Below, in pieces: positions 8,541-17,364 of a DNA stretch of 64,000 nucleotides (positions are counted from its first letter, which is position 1; every line of letters starts with the position of its first letter). The notes under the pieces are model-generated. The model did no database searches. It was not told where the DNA came from and saw only the letters and a program-made list of their open reading frames with translations. Source of the DNA: Bifidobacterium rousetti (GTDB lineage Bacteria > Actinomycetota > Actinomycetes > Actinomycetales > Bifidobacteriaceae). Position numbers and translations under genes: made by a program. The stretch lies in contig NZ_PEBH01000004.1 in NCBI RefSeq assembly GCF_008698235.1, forward strand, positions 154,544 to 218,543, in the 5' to 3' direction.

Positions 8541-8578
8541 AAGCATATCGTATTTCGATATCGTATTTCGATATGCTT
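8541..8578 (-). promoter_or_regulatory. AT-rich palindrome upstream of the 8036-8503 gene
   Basis: Perfect 10-bp inverted repeat AAGCATATCG / CGATATGCTT enclosing a direct repeat of TATTTCGATATCG. It lies about 40 bases upstream of the start codon and is far more AT-rich than its surroundings, as expected for a promoter overlapped by an operator. The binding protein is unknown. Confidence 0.55.
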
Positions 8579-8584
8579 GGCATC

Positions 8585-8613
8585 GAAAAAATGCCGGGAT
8601 GATGTCCCGGCAT
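8585..8613 (-). terminator. Rho-independent terminator
   Basis: Read on the minus strand, a 9-bp stem ATGCCGGGA / TCCCGGCAT with a 5-base loop is followed by a run of six T. It lies about 100 bases after the stop of mscS on the same strand and insulates it from the next minus-strand gene. Confidence 0.85.
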
Positions 8614-8711
8614 CGCGTGTGGGTTCTGGACCCACTACCTTTCAGGCAACCTCTCAGACCCGCGTTGCAGGCCAGCTTGTCCGCGAGTGAAGCGACGCTA
8701 CAAGCTACGCG

Positions 8712-9503
8712 TCACTCGGAGATGCCGCCGTCGGTGACGAGGTAGTCGGCGGAGGCGAGGGCGCGGGCGGCCTTGTCCTTGACGGTCGAGAGGAACACGC
8801 CTTCGCGGGCGAACAGGAGGATCTGGCCTTCGGTGCCGTAGGGCGAGAATCCGGTGAACTTGACCAGTGGAGGATTGTCCGGCTGGGTGAGGTCCGCGGT
8901 GGCCTCGGTCACGCGCTTGAGCATGTCGCGGCTCACGGCCTCCGGATCGCTGCCGCCCTTGACCGTGAACGGCACGGAGACGGATCCTTCGGATGCGGCC
9001 GTGAGTTTGGTCAGCGACGCCGTGTTGAGCACCGAGTTCGGAATCACCATGCGATCGCCCGAACGGGTTTCGATCACCGTGTGACGCCAGGTGATGTCCA
9101 CGACCGTGCCGGTCACGCCTTGGATGGTGATCGGATCTCCGGGCTGGATCACGCGCCCGACCATCAGCCCGAAACCGCCGATCACGTTCGCGATCGTGTC
9201 CTTCAGTCCGAAGGAGAGCGCGACACCACCGACGCCGAGCGCGGTGACCAGCGTCGTCGGATCGATGCCGAACACTGGCTTGAGCACCATGCCCGCGGCG
9301 AGGCACCACAGCACCACACGGATCAGGTTGACGAAGATCGACGCGCTCGGGATCGGCACCTGCGAATTGCCGAGGATCTTGCGCACCACACGCCGTAGCA
9401 CGCGGTCCGCGATCGCCGCCACGACCAGTACGATCAGCAGCCAGATCAGCTTGCTCGCGTTCGCGTGGAACCAAGCCACCATCATCTCATTGAAATCAGT
9501 CAT
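8712..9503 (-). CDS. mscS: Small-conductance mechanosensitive channel (MscS family)
   Basis: Membrane protein of 263 residues. It has an N-terminal hydrophobic stretch (LIWLLIVLVVAAIADRVL), two more spans including the pore-lining helix, and the MscS middle domain with VIQPGDPITIQGVTGTVVDI and VIPNSVLNT. The C-terminal alpha/beta part is shorter than in E. coli MscS. These channels open under membrane tension and release solutes during hypo-osmotic shock. The ATG at 9503 is chosen because the frame upstream runs into dispersed palindrome copy 4. The ribosome site is weak (GGTGGGCGT). It ends before a strong terminator at 8585-8613. Confidence 0.9.
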   Translation of the reverse strand: MTDFNEMMVAWFHANASKLIWLLIVLVVAAIADRVLRRVVRKILGNSQVPIPSASIFVNLIRVVLWCLAAGMVLKPVFGIDPTTLVTALGVGGVALSFGLKDTIANVIGGFGLMVGRVIQPGDPITIQGVTGTVVDITWRHTVIETRSGDRMVIPNSVLNTASLTKLTAASEGSVSVPFTVKGGSDPEAVSRDMLKRVTEATADLTQPDNPPLVKFTGFSPYGTEGQILLFAREGVFLSTVKDKAARALASADYLVTDGGISE

Positions 9504-9574
9504 ACGCCCACCATAACCGGGCAAACCGGCGACAGACGCGCACCGCCCGAAGAAATGCTGTGAAGAACGCGGAA

Positions 9575-9657
9575 CGTGGAGTGGGATTTCCTGTTCAGGA
9601 CACACTCAAGGCCGTTCGGCCAAGCCTACGGTCCCGAACAGGAAATCCCACTCCACG
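9575..9657 (-). repeat. Dispersed palindromic element, copy 4
   Basis: Arms of 27 bp (9575-9601, 9631-9657) with a single mismatch, which is A-C on the plus strand and U-G on the minus strand. The core is identical to copy 3 (CACACTCAAGGCCG through CCAAGCCTACGGTC) while the outer arm sequence differs: GTGGAGTGGGATTTCC here, against GGGGGATGGCGATTCT in copy 3. It sits between the stop of aspA and the start of mscS, both on the minus strand. Confidence 0.88.
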
Positions 9658-9674
9658 CGGTCGCAGGATAATCC

Positions 9675-11213
9675 TCACTCCTGATGCTCGCGGCAGGTCT
9701 GGCCGAGGCCGCGGGCGAGGCGGATCGGATCGAGGATCTTGTCGAGCTGGTCCGCGGGCAGATCGGTCTGCTCGCCGGCGATCTCGCGCACCGTGCGACC
9801 GGTGCGCACCGCCTCGGCGGCGATCGCCGAACCCTTCTCGTAGCCGATGTAGTGGTTGAGCGCGGCCGCGATCGACGGCGACGTCTCCGCGTGCGCGCGT
9901 CCGATCTCGGTGTGCACGACGATGCCTTCGACGCAGTTGACGCGGAACGTGTCCATCGCGTTGGTGAGCAGCGCCATGCCGGAGAGGATCTCGTGCACCA
10001 TCACCGGGTCGAAGGCGTTCAACTGCAGCTGGCCTTCGGCGACGGCCCAGTTGACGGTCACGTCCATGCCGAACACCATGAAGCAGCACTGGTTGACGCA
10101 CTCCGGGATCACCGGGTTGACCTTCGCGGGCATGATGCTCGAACCCGCCTGACGCGCCGGCACGTCGAGGTCGTTGAAGCCGGCGCGCGGGCCGGAGTTG
10201 AGCAGTCGCAGATCGTCGGCCGCCTTCTTCAGGTGCACGGCGAGGTTCTTGAGCGCGGCGGAGGTCGCCACGTACGCGCCCATGTCGGTCATCGCGGCCA
10301 CCGGGTCGGGCGCGGCCGTGATCGGCAGACCGGTGATGCGCGCCAGATGCTCGGTGGCGGACTTGCGGAAGCGCAGATCGGCGCAGATGCCGGTGCCGAT
10401 CGCGGTGGCGCCGAGGTTCAGCTGCGCGAGCTGCGGCACGAGCCGTTCGAAGCCGGCCAGATCGGACTTGAGCAGCGTCGCGAAGGCGTGGAACTCCTGG
10501 CCGAAGGTCATCGGCACGGCGTCCTGCAGCTGCGTGCGGCCGATCGTCACGTCGTTGATGTGCTTGTCGGCGAGATCGTGGAACGCCTGCGCGAGTCGCT
10601 TCGTCGACTCGGCGAGCGGGTGGATCGCGTCGATCAGCGCGAGCTTGCAGGCCGCCGGATACGTGTCGTTGGTCGACTGCGACTCGTTGACGTCGTCGTT
10701 CGGATGGATGTACGCGTAGTCGCCGCGCCTGTGGCCGGCGAGTTCGAGCGCGCGGTTGGCGATCACCTCGTTCATGTTCATGTTCGACGAGGTGCCGGCG
10801 CCGCCCTGCATCACATCCACCGGGAATTGGTCGGCGAGTTTGCCGGCTTCGATCTCGAGGCACGCCTCGCGGATGAGCCGCGCCTTGTCCTTGTCGAGGA
10901 TGCCCAGTTCCTCGTTCGCGCTCGCGCAGGCGCGCTTGACCGTCGCGAACGCGCGGATCAGCTCCGGATGCGACGAGTCGGCGATGCCGGAGACCGGGAA
11001 GTTGCTGATCGCGCGCTGCGTGTGGATGCCCCAGTACACGTCGTCCGGCACAGGCAGTTCGCCGATGCAGTCGTGTTCGATGCGGGTGCGGTGCTCGCCG
11101 CCGAGCGCGGCGCCGGTCGTCTTGTCGGCCAGTTGCGCGGTGTAGGGCGCGGAAGTCGCGGTTGTCGCGGATGCCGTGGCCTTGGGATCGATGTTCGAAT
11201 CGTTGTTCGTCAT
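9675..11213 (-). CDS. aspA: Aspartate ammonia-lyase
   Basis: Cytoplasmic enzyme of 512 residues of the fumarase/aspartase family, expected to convert L-aspartate to fumarate and ammonia. The signature loop GSSIMPAKVNPV is intact, as are the active-site blocks GGAGTSSNMNMNEVIANRA, STNDTYPAA and GRTQLQDAVP. The GAGTSSNMN and VIPE wording after the signature favours aspartase over class II fumarase, but the two are close and activity cannot be proven by sequence. An N-terminal tail of about 45 Thr/Ala-rich residues precedes the conserved core. The ATG at 11213 is chosen; an ATG at 11225 is also possible. The TetR-type gene upstream is on the same strand, 69 bases away. Confidence 0.88.
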   Translation of the reverse strand: MTNNDSNIDPKATASATTATSAPYTAQLADKTTGAALGGEHRTRIEHDCIGELPVPDDVYWGIHTQRAISNFPVSGIADSSHPELIRAFATVKRACASANEELGILDKDKARLIREACLEIEAGKLADQFPVDVMQGGAGTSSNMNMNEVIANRALELAGHRRGDYAYIHPNDDVNESQSTNDTYPAACKLALIDAIHPLAESTKRLAQAFHDLADKHINDVTIGRTQLQDAVPMTFGQEFHAFATLLKSDLAGFERLVPQLAQLNLGATAIGTGICADLRFRKSATEHLARITGLPITAAPDPVAAMTDMGAYVATSAALKNLAVHLKKAADDLRLLNSGPRAGFNDLDVPARQAGSSIMPAKVNPVIPECVNQCCFMVFGMDVTVNWAVAEGQLQLNAFDPVMVHEILSGMALLTNAMDTFRVNCVEGIVVHTEIGRAHAETSPSIAAALNHYIGYEKGSAIAAEAVRTGRTVREIAGEQTDLPADQLDKILDPIRLARGLGQTCREHQE

Positions 11214-11282
11214 ACTTCCCATCATCCCGTGCGGCGGCGCGAAACGCCATGCTGATCGTGTGATTCGGCTCTGTGAGAAAGG

Positions 11283-11924
11283 TTACTGCTGCTTGTTGAA
11301 GATGCGATTCCAGTAGTCGAGCATGTTCTCCTTGGACATCGACAGGTAGATGCCGAGGGCGAGCACGGCGATGTCCTCGTTGAGCAGGTCCTTGATCGAG
11401 GCCGACTGGCGCAGCTCGGGCCAGCGTCGCAGCACCGTGAGCAGACCGCCGACGGTGAAATCGAGCATCAGATCGGTTTTGAGGTCGATGTGCTCCGGGT
11501 CGAGCTCGAGCATCTCCATCAGCGACAGGCGTTCGAAGTCACGCAGCGATTCGACCAGTTCGGGGGAGCTGTGCGGGCCGGCGAGCATCGCGAGGCGGTT
11601 GAGTCGCTCGCGTTCGCGCGGCGTGCTGATGAACTGGGTGACGTGCTTGCGCCACTGCTCCTTGATGTCGACGCCGTTGCCGGGGTTCGGCGGCACCTCC
11701 TGCATCAGCGGGGAGGTCTTGATCTCCGCGAGGATCGCGGCGTCGGCCAGCTCCGGCAGCCCGGAGAAGTGGTAGTAGAACGAGTTGCGGTTCACCTGTG
11801 CCTTGCGCACGACGTCGGTGACGGTGATGCGCCGGTATTCGCGATCCGCGAGCAGCTCCCAGAACGCGTCCTCCATGCGCTGCTTGGCGGGCGGGATGTT
11901 CGAGTCCCTGCGTGGACGTGGCAT
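11283..11924 (-). CDS. TetR/AcrR-family transcriptional regulator
   Basis: DNA-binding regulator of 213 residues. The N-terminal helix-turn-helix is recognisable (RMEDAFWELLADREYRRITV, VVRKAQVNRNSFYYHF), with the ligand-binding C-terminal domain having no recognisable relative. The start MPRPRRDSN is supported by an AAGGGAGG ribosome site just upstream. It is immediately upstream of aspA on the same strand, so it might regulate that gene or itself. The ligand is unknown. Confidence 0.85.
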   Translation of the reverse strand: MPRPRRDSNIPPAKQRMEDAFWELLADREYRRITVTDVVRKAQVNRNSFYYHFSGLPELADAAILAEIKTSPLMQEVPPNPGNGVDIKEQWRKHVTQFISTPRERERLNRLAMLAGPHSSPELVESLRDFERLSLMEMLELDPEHIDLKTDLMLDFTVGGLLTVLRRWPELRQSASIKDLLNEDIAVLALGIYLSMSKENMLDYWNRIFNKQQ

Positions 11925-12060
11925 GATGACGGCCTCCCTTTCGCGTGATTGGCGTCGCGTGGTATCGGTGGTATTGATTTATTGGACATGCTGTTGAGAC
12001 GACTTGTTTGGACAGTATAACCAATAAGGTGACATGTTGGAAGGGGTGGGCCGGGTGCGG

Positions 12061-13317
12061 CTACCGCTTGCTGTTGCGAGCGATCGTGGCCTTGACGAGG
12101 ATCGCGACAGCCTCCAACAGGTGCTTGCGGTCCTGCGCGGACAGGCCCAGCATCGACCCGATCATCGCGGGGATCGAACCGGGGAAGCCGGCGATCACCT
12201 CGGAGAACGTCGTCGCGCCGTTCGCGTGCAACACCGCGAACAGGGCGTCCACCGCCCGTTCGCGCTGCTCGACCGTCAGCCCCTGCATCCAGTTGTTCAG
12301 CGACTCGTTGAACAACTGGGAGCTTGCCGACAGATCCGGCTCCGAGACGAAATGATCGCCCTCCACCTGCCAGGAGAACGTGAAATGCTGCATGATGCCG
12401 TCCGAATCGGACGTGACCACACGGCACGGCTCCGGCGTCTCGAAGATCTGCCCGACGATCGACGAACTCGGCACGATCTTCGTCACCTTCGGCTGGATGT
12501 CGAGATACTGGCGTGACGTGACCACGTTCGGCGGGAATCCCGGACCGTCGAGCGAATAGACGTGACGGATGCGGCTCTGCACCTGGTCGGTCGCGTTCAT
12601 CGCCGCGTACACCGCCAGATTGCCGCCCTTCGAATGGCCGGTCAGGACGATGTTCCCACGCCACAGGCGGGCCACCATGTCGAGGTACGCGCTCGCCGCC
12701 CGCTGTGCCGGCACCGGGTACTGGAAGGCCATGTTGAAGTCCTCCTTCCAGCCGATGAGCGAGTCGTCGGTGCCCCGGAAGGAGATGACCAGCGTGCCGC
12801 CGCGCGTCGGGTCCTTGACGCGCGGTTTGCCGTTCCAGCCGCGGCCGTCGGGCAGCATGAACGTCATCGCGGCGAACTGCGTCTGCTCGCCGGGGTTCAC
12901 ATGCTCGACCGCCGCGCCGAGGTGTGTGGCGGCGAATCGCGGCGAATCGGCCACGGCGTCGAAGAAGTCGTGCGTCCTGTTCGGATCGACCAGACCGACC
13001 ATCTGCGTGTCGAGGTCGTCGGCCTCAGTGCCCTCGCCGTCGTGCAACGACGCCTTCGCCTCGGCGAGCGTGACCGAGTCGAACGGCTCGCGCACGAGCC
13101 CCTTGAGCCACGCCCACGGGTGATCCGGCTCGAAGGCGCGCAATCTGGCGGGGAAGGAGGTCTCGCGATCCTCGTCGAGCGTGATCGTGGGGGAGAAGGC
13201 GGTCACGTCCTCGTAGGAGAGCGAGGAGAAGACGAGGGCGTCGATCTCGTTGAACGGCGCGTCCGGGTCGGTGAACGGCCGTCGTTCCGTCTTGACGTAG
13301 TCGAACACGTTGGTCAT
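12061..13317 (-). CDS. DUF2974-type alpha/beta hydrolase
   Basis: Protein of 418 residues with a lipase-like nucleophile elbow GHSKGGNLAVYAA and an upstream oxyanion-type strand LVISFRGTDDSLIGWKED. This arrangement matches DUF2974 (Mbeg1-like) proteins, putative alpha/beta hydrolases of unknown substrate common in Gram-positive gut bacteria. There is no signal peptide or membrane span, so it is cytoplasmic. The ATG at 13317 follows a strong AAAGGAGG. It stands alone between the TetR gene and the tRNA cluster. Catalytic Ser is visible; candidate Asp and His partners cannot be fixed by eye. Confidence 0.8.
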   Translation of the reverse strand: MTNVFDYVKTERRPFTDPDAPFNEIDALVFSSLSYEDVTAFSPTITLDEDRETSFPARLRAFEPDHPWAWLKGLVREPFDSVTLAEAKASLHDGEGTEADDLDTQMVGLVDPNRTHDFFDAVADSPRFAATHLGAAVEHVNPGEQTQFAAMTFMLPDGRGWNGKPRVKDPTRGGTLVISFRGTDDSLIGWKEDFNMAFQYPVPAQRAASAYLDMVARLWRGNIVLTGHSKGGNLAVYAAMNATDQVQSRIRHVYSLDGPGFPPNVVTSRQYLDIQPKVTKIVPSSSIVGQIFETPEPCRVVTSDSDGIMQHFTFSWQVEGDHFVSEPDLSASSQLFNESLNNWMQGLTVEQRERAVDALFAVLHANGATTFSEVIAGFPGSIPAMIGSMLGLSAQDRKHLLEAVAILVKATIARNSKR

Positions 13318-13610
13318 GGACGCGCCTCCTTTCGGGCTTCGCCTCAATACTAGTCGGGGAGGGGCGGCTTGCCTCTCGGATAAAACCGCGGGTTTCGTGT
13401 GATATTCGGCGGATACCGGGGGATTGTGCGGTTGTCCCGGAGTGACGGAGGGTGCCGCCGTGCCCGAGAAGGGGGTCTCGGGGGTCGGTCTGGGGATCTG
13501 CTTGTGGTCGGCGGGGAATCGCCCGAAAACCGGCGCGACACGCCGAGGATGCGAGGTGGTGGAATGTCGTGTATATTATCCCCCTGTTGCTTCGCTTCGA
13601 GCGTTGCACT

Positions 13611-13683
13611 GCGGACATAGCTTAGTTGGTAAAGCGCAACCTTGCCAAGGTTGAGACCGCGGGTTCGAGTCCCGTTGTCCGCT
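13611..13683 (+). tRNA. tRNA-Gly (GCC)
   Basis: Acceptor stem GCGGACA / TGTCCGC, anticodon stem CAACC / GGTTG with loop TTGCCAA (anticodon GCC at 13644-13646), and T-loop GTTCGAGTC. CCA is not encoded. A TATATT box at 13572-13577 is a plausible -10 element for the tRNA cluster. Confidence 0.95.
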
Positions 13684-13717
13684 CTCGGAAAGCCGGTTTC
13701 GGCTGGATGAATGACCC

Positions 13718-13789
13718 GGGCGGTTGGCGCAGTGGTAGCGCACTTCCCTGACACGGAAGGGGTCACAAGTTCGAATCTTGTATCGCCCA
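13718..13789 (+). tRNA. tRNA-Val (GAC)
   Basis: Acceptor GGGCGGT / ATCGCCC, anticodon stem CTTCC / GGAAG with loop CTGACAC (anticodon GAC at 13750-13752), and T-loop GTTCGAATC. No encoded CCA. It follows tRNA-Gly by 34 bases. Confidence 0.95.
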
Positions 13790-13800
13790 CTCGAAAACGG

Positions 13801-13828
13801 CCGGCAGGTGACTGCCGGTTTTGTTTTT
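13801..13828 (+). terminator. Rho-independent terminator after tRNA-Val(GAC)
   Basis: Stem CCGGCAG / CTGCCGG with a GTGA loop, followed by TTTTGTTTTT. The stem and T-run are textbook, so the first two tRNAs probably form one transcript and tRNA-Val(CAC) has its own promoter or depends on read-through. Confidence 0.9.
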
Positions 13829-13849
13829 GTGGCTGATAATTGCAGATTC

Positions 13850-13922
13850 GGGCGATTGGCGCAGCGGCTAGCGCACTTCGTTCACACCGAAGGGGTCGTA
13901 GGTTCGATTCCTACATCGCCCA
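13850..13922 (+). tRNA. tRNA-Val (CAC)
   Basis: Acceptor GGGCGAT / ATCGCCC, anticodon stem CTTCG / CGAAG with loop TTCACAC (anticodon CAC at 13883-13885), and T-loop GTTCGATTC. No encoded CCA. The region just upstream has TGATAAT at 13834-13840, which could serve as its -10 box. Confidence 0.95.
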
Positions 13923-13930
13923 CCCGAACA

Positions 13931-13960
13931 CAAACCCCGCCTGAGTACAGGCGGGGTTTG
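13931..13960 (+). terminator. Hairpin terminator after tRNA-Val(CAC)
   Basis: Stem of 12 bp from CAAACCCCGCCT to AGGCGGGGTTTG with a 6-base loop. The T-run is short (GTTTGTCG), so termination may be less efficient than at 13801. Confidence 0.7.
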
Positions 13961-13989
13961 TCGTATCCGGGCTTATCGGCCCGGCCGTT

Positions 13990-14188
13990 CGTACGCTGAC
14001 TGATCCTCACGGTACGTTTCCCCGGACTTTCTCGTCACCCTTCCGGGAGAACGTACGCTGACTGATCCTCACGGTACGTTTCCCCGGACTTTCTCGTCAC
14101 CCTTCCGGGGGAACGTACGCTGACTGATCCTCACGGTACGTTCTTCCGGACCTTTTCGTCGTCTTTCCGGGGGAACGTACACTGGCGG
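13990..14188. repeat. 62-bp tandem hairpin array
   Basis: Units begin at 13990, 14052, 14114 and 14176, exactly 62 bases apart. The first two are nearly identical, the third diverges in its second half, and the fourth is partial. Each unit carries CGTACGCTGACTGATCCTCA, followed by CGGTACGTTTCC, so that neighbouring units can fold into GGGGAACGTAC / GTACGTTTCCCC stems. It lies between the tRNA cluster and the end of the permease gene. No coding content. Confidence 0.9.
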
Positions 14189-14191
14189 TCC

Positions 14192-14248
14192 CCTACAGTA
14201 CGTTCCTCCGGAAACCATACGGAATACTCCGGAGGAACGTACTGTAGG
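14192..14248 (-). terminator. Long perfect hairpin ending the 62-bp array
   Basis: A 21-bp perfect inverted repeat (14192-14212 and 14228-14248) around a 15-base loop. Its arms contain the same ACGTTCC and CCGGA words as the 62-bp units, so it looks like a terminal unit joined to an inverted copy. It is 130 bases past the stop of the permease gene and may stop its transcript. There is no T-run, so terminator function is uncertain. Confidence 0.6.
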
Positions 14249-14372
14249 TGGGGTTGGTGTTAGTCGTGGTTCGGGGGTTGGTTGTTGTTGGGATGGGTTG
14301 GGGTGGTTGTTGGTTGGTGTGGATATGGGTTGGGCGTAGTGGGGGTTGGTCGGATGTGGTCCCGGATTGGCT
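14249..14372 (-). other. Strand-asymmetric G/T-rich tract (C/A-rich in the permease 3' UTR)
   Basis: The plus strand is almost free of cytosine for about 110 bases and carries many GGG runs (for example GGGATGGGTTGGGGTGG). In the minus-strand transcript of the permease this becomes a C/A-rich, G-poor, unstructured segment right after the stop codon. That is the profile of a Rho-loading site; the DNA plus strand could form a G-quadruplex. Confidence 0.5.
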
Positions 14373-14377
14373 CCGGA

Positions 14378-15919
14378 TCAGTGGAGGTCCGGGGGTGGAA
14401 CGGGATGCCGTTGGCGCCACCACCGCTGGACGAAGTAGGCGGCGTAGCACACGATGATGAAGACGATCTCGGCGCCGAGGGCGAACCGTTGCTCCTTGTC
14501 GAAGAAGACCAGGAGGAACGAGGCGGTGCACAGGATGAACGCGCCCCACGAGGTGTACGGGTAGCCCGGCGTCGCGTACTTGAGCTCCTTGACCGTGTGA
14601 CCCGAGGCGATCCAGCGCTTGCGGAACACGATCTGGCAGTACGCGATCGCGATCCACACCACCACGGCGGACAGGCCGGAGAGCGCCACCAACACCAGAT
14701 ACACGGTCGAGGCCGCGATCACCGAGCTCAACAGGGCCAGAAGTCCTCCGGCCATCGCCGCGCACAGGGCCAGCATCGGCACGCCGTGGCGGTTCGTCTT
14801 GGCGAACCAGCGGGGGATCATGCCCTCGTTGCCCATCGACCACACCATGCGCGTGGAGGCGTACAGGCCCGAGTTCGACGCGGACAGCACGGCCGTCAGC
14901 ACCACGAAGTTCATGATGTCGGCTGCGTACGGGATGCCGATCGAGTTGAACACGAGCACGAATGGGCTTTCGCCCACGCCAGCCTCGCGCCACGGGATCA
15001 GCGCGCACATCACGGTGATCGAGCCGATGAAGAACAGGACCAGACGCCACAATGTCGTGTGGATCGCCTTCGGCACGGCGGTCTCCGGATCGCGCGTCTC
15101 GCCGGCGGTCACGCCGATCAGCTCGGTGCCGGAGAAGGCGAAGTTGACGGTGAGGATCGTCGCGAACACCGGCATGAAGCCGTTGGGGAAGATGCCGTCC
15201 TTGACGAGGTTGCCGAACAGGGGCGCGTGGTCGTAGCCGGAGATCGGCACCGCGCCGAAGATCGCCAAGAGGCCGATGAGGATGAACGCGCAGATCGCGA
15301 ACACCTTGATCGAGGCGAACAGGAACTCCGCCTCGGCGAAGAATCTCACCGAAAGGGCGTTGGCGACGAAGATCAATACGATGCATGCCGCCGACCATAT
15401 CCAGGTGGGCGTATGCGGGAACCATCGTTGCATGAGCAGACCCGCGGCGGTGAACTCCGATCCCAAGGCCACCGTCCAGGTGAGCCAGTACTGGATCGCG
15501 ATGACGAATCCGGTGCCCGGCCCGATGAACTTTTCGGCGTAGACGTGGAACGAGCCGGTCACCGGCATCGCCACGGACAGCTCGCCGAGCGTGAGCATCA
15601 CCAGATACACGATGACGGCGCCGATGCCGTACGCGAGGATCGTGCCGATCGGGCCCGCCTGCTGGATCGTGTAGCCGGAGCTCAGGAACAGGCCGGTGCC
15701 GATCACGCCGCCGAGCGAGATCATCTGGAGGTGTCGCGACTCCATGCCGCGTTTGAGGTTGGTGTGCAGGGCGTGCTTGGTGTTGGTGTTGGTGGTGTTG
15801 TCGTTGGTGTGGTCGGCGTCGTCGCTGCCGCCGACCGTCGTATGTGCGGTCGTCGCGTCGTCGTCGGACGGGGGCGCGGGTTCGGGGCGTTTCCTCATGT
15901 CGGTGTCGGTCTTGATCAT
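14378..15919 (-). CDS. Amino-acid permease (APC superfamily)
   Basis: Integral membrane protein of 513 residues with about 12 spans. The first conserved block is [20 protein letters not shown] followed by TGLFLSSGY, characteristic of the AAT-type H+-coupled amino-acid symporters such as LysP or the aromatic/GABA permeases. [20 protein letters not shown] in span 6-7 is another family block. The ~55-residue N-terminal tail is rich in Thr, Asn and Asp. The ATG at 15919 follows a GAGAGAGAG purine run. The family is certain; the amino acid carried is not. The 3' side carries a C/A-rich segment and a 21-bp hairpin that may end the transcript. Confidence 0.92.
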   Translation of the reverse strand: MIKTDTDMRKRPEPAPPSDDDATTAHTTVGGSDDADHTNDNTTNTNTKHALHTNLKRGMESRHLQMISLGGVIGTGLFLSSGYTIQQAGPIGTILAYGIGAVIVYLVMLTLGELSVAMPVTGSFHVYAEKFIGPGTGFVIAIQYWLTWTVALGSEFTAAGLLMQRWFPHTPTWIWSAACIVLIFVANALSVRFFAEAEFLFASIKVFAICAFILIGLLAIFGAVPISGYDHAPLFGNLVKDGIFPNGFMPVFATILTVNFAFSGTELIGVTAGETRDPETAVPKAIHTTLWRLVLFFIGSITVMCALIPWREAGVGESPFVLVFNSIGIPYAADIMNFVVLTAVLSASNSGLYASTRMVWSMGNEGMIPRWFAKTNRHGVPMLALCAAMAGGLLALLSSVIAASTVYLVLVALSGLSAVVVWIAIAYCQIVFRKRWIASGHTVKELKYATPGYPYTSWGAFILCTASFLLVFFDKEQRFALGAEIVFIIVCYAAYFVQRWWRQRHPVPPPDLH

Positions 15920-16118
15920 GCTCTCTCTCGATCGATGATGGTCGTTGTCATGTGCTGCTTCCTCATATGCGGCCGCCGCCCGAGATTGCCCGGAGCTGTC
16001 CGGAACGGAAACGGCGGGTGTCCGCGAAAAGGCCGCGAACAGTATACGCGCGGGGTCCGCATTTCGGGCGGGCGCGCGTTGGACGATCACGGTTACGATG
16101 GAAGGCGAGGAGGCATAT

Positions 16119-17000
16119 ATGCAGTACATCGAGCGGACGATCACCGGCATCGACGGCAGCGAGGCGCGGTTCACCGGATACGTGGCGGACAACAGTCGGG
16201 AGATGGACCCCGCACGGCGTCGGGCGTCCATCCTGATCCTGCCCGGCGGTGCGTACGCGATGACCTCCGATCGTGAGGCCGAGCCGGTGGCGCTCAGGTT
16301 CCTCGGACGCGGGTTCAACGTGTTCATCCTGCGGTATTCGGTCCGTCCGAGCCGCTATCCGGTGGCGCTGGTCGAGGCGGGTGAGGCAATGCGCCTCATC
16401 CGAGATCACGCCGACGAATGGCATGTGGGCCCGCGGCGCGTGGCGGTGCTGGGATTCTCGGCCGGCGGTCATCTGGCGGCGAACCTCGCCACCGCGGCTG
16501 GCGACGACGACCTTCGCGCGCACGGTCTGGACCCGGACGAGGTCCGTCCGGACGCGCTGATGCTGGCCTATCCGGTGATCACCTCCGGTCCGATGGCCCA
16601 TCGCGGCAGTTTCCGCTGCCTGTTGGGCGACGCGGCGGGGGATGCGGATGACGCGGAGTCGTCGGCGATGCTGGAGCGCCTGTCGATCGAACGGCACATC
16701 GACGCGAAGACGCCGCCGGTATTCGTCTGGCACACGATGACCGACGCCACCGTGCCGGTGGAGAACACGCTCATGCTCGTCCAAGCCTGTCACGCCGCCG
16801 GCGTGAGCGTCGAGGCGCACCTCTTCCCCGAGGGCAGTCACGGGCTGTCATTGGGCGACGAGGAGACTGCGGGCGCCGGCAAATACGCCAACGTCGTCCC
16901 GTGCGTGCAATGCTGGCCACGTCTGGCGGAGGACTGGCTGCGCCGCACCTTCGCGGACGCGCCCGGTCATAGGCCGGCTCGGGTGCCGGCGGATCGGTGA
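16119..17000 (+). CDS. Alpha/beta-hydrolase esterase (BD-FAE type)
   Basis: Cytoplasmic hydrolase of 293 residues. The oxyanion block LPGGAYAM and nucleophile elbow GFSAGGHLA (Ser114) are followed by a plausible Asp209 (HTMTDATVP) and His241 (GSHGL), giving a full catalytic triad. The layout resembles BD-FAE/Axe-type carbohydrate esterases that remove acetyl or feruloyl groups from oligosaccharides. The ATG at 16119 is chosen because AGGAGG lies 5 bases before it; the ATG at 16098 lacks such a site. It is divergent from the permease, 199 bases away. The natural substrate is inferred, not shown. Confidence 0.85.
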   Translation: MQYIERTITGIDGSEARFTGYVADNSREMDPARRRASILILPGGAYAMTSDREAEPVALRFLGRGFNVFILRYSVRPSRYPVALVEAGEAMRLIRDHADEWHVGPRRVAVLGFSAGGHLAANLATAAGDDDLRAHGLDPDEVRPDALMLAYPVITSGPMAHRGSFRCLLGDAAGDADDAESSAMLERLSIERHIDAKTPPVFVWHTMTDATVPVENTLMLVQACHAAGVSVEAHLFPEGSHGLSLGDEETAGAGKYANVVPCVQCWPRLAEDWLRRTFADAPGHRPARVPADR

Positions 17001-17023
17001 CGGATCGATGACGGGTCTATGAA

Positions 17024-17224
17024 TCAGAACATCGGATCCCGCGGGCGTCCTTCCGCGTCGTTGAATTGATCCGACATCCCGGCTTCGGTGCGGCTGTTGT
17101 GCGCGGCGAAGACGGGCATCTCCCAATGCAGGTACTGTATGTAGTCGAGCACCGGCACGGCGGCGAGACCGCCGATGAGCAGGACGATGAATCCCGCGAT
17201 CTTGGCCATGTGTCGTGCGTTCAT
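17024..17224 (-). CDS. Small single-span membrane protein
   Basis: Predicted protein of 66 residues with one hydrophobic segment (IAGFIVLLIGGLAAVPVLDY) near its N terminus and a polar C-terminal tail. The ATG at 17224 follows GGGAGACGGC. It is divergent from the response-regulator gene, sharing a 140-base promoter region, so it may be a target of that system. I recognise no family. Confidence 0.55.
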   Translation of the reverse strand: MNARHMAKIAGFIVLLIGGLAAVPVLDYIQYLHWEMPVFAAHNSRTEAGMSDQFNDAEGRPRDPMF

Positions 17225-17364
17225 GATGCCGTCTCCCGTCGTCGTTCGCGATTGGCCGCGATTCCGTGCTGTCACCACCATTGTGAACCGGCCGATCCCG
17301 CCCGCCAAGACGCGGTAAAGGGATCGTTTACTTCGATTAGGGGATCATCGGCCGGCTCCCTAGC

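Noticed and set aside
13990..14188. CRISPR array at the 62-bp repeats
   Set aside because: The whole 62-bp unit repeats with no unique spacers, and no cas gene is present.
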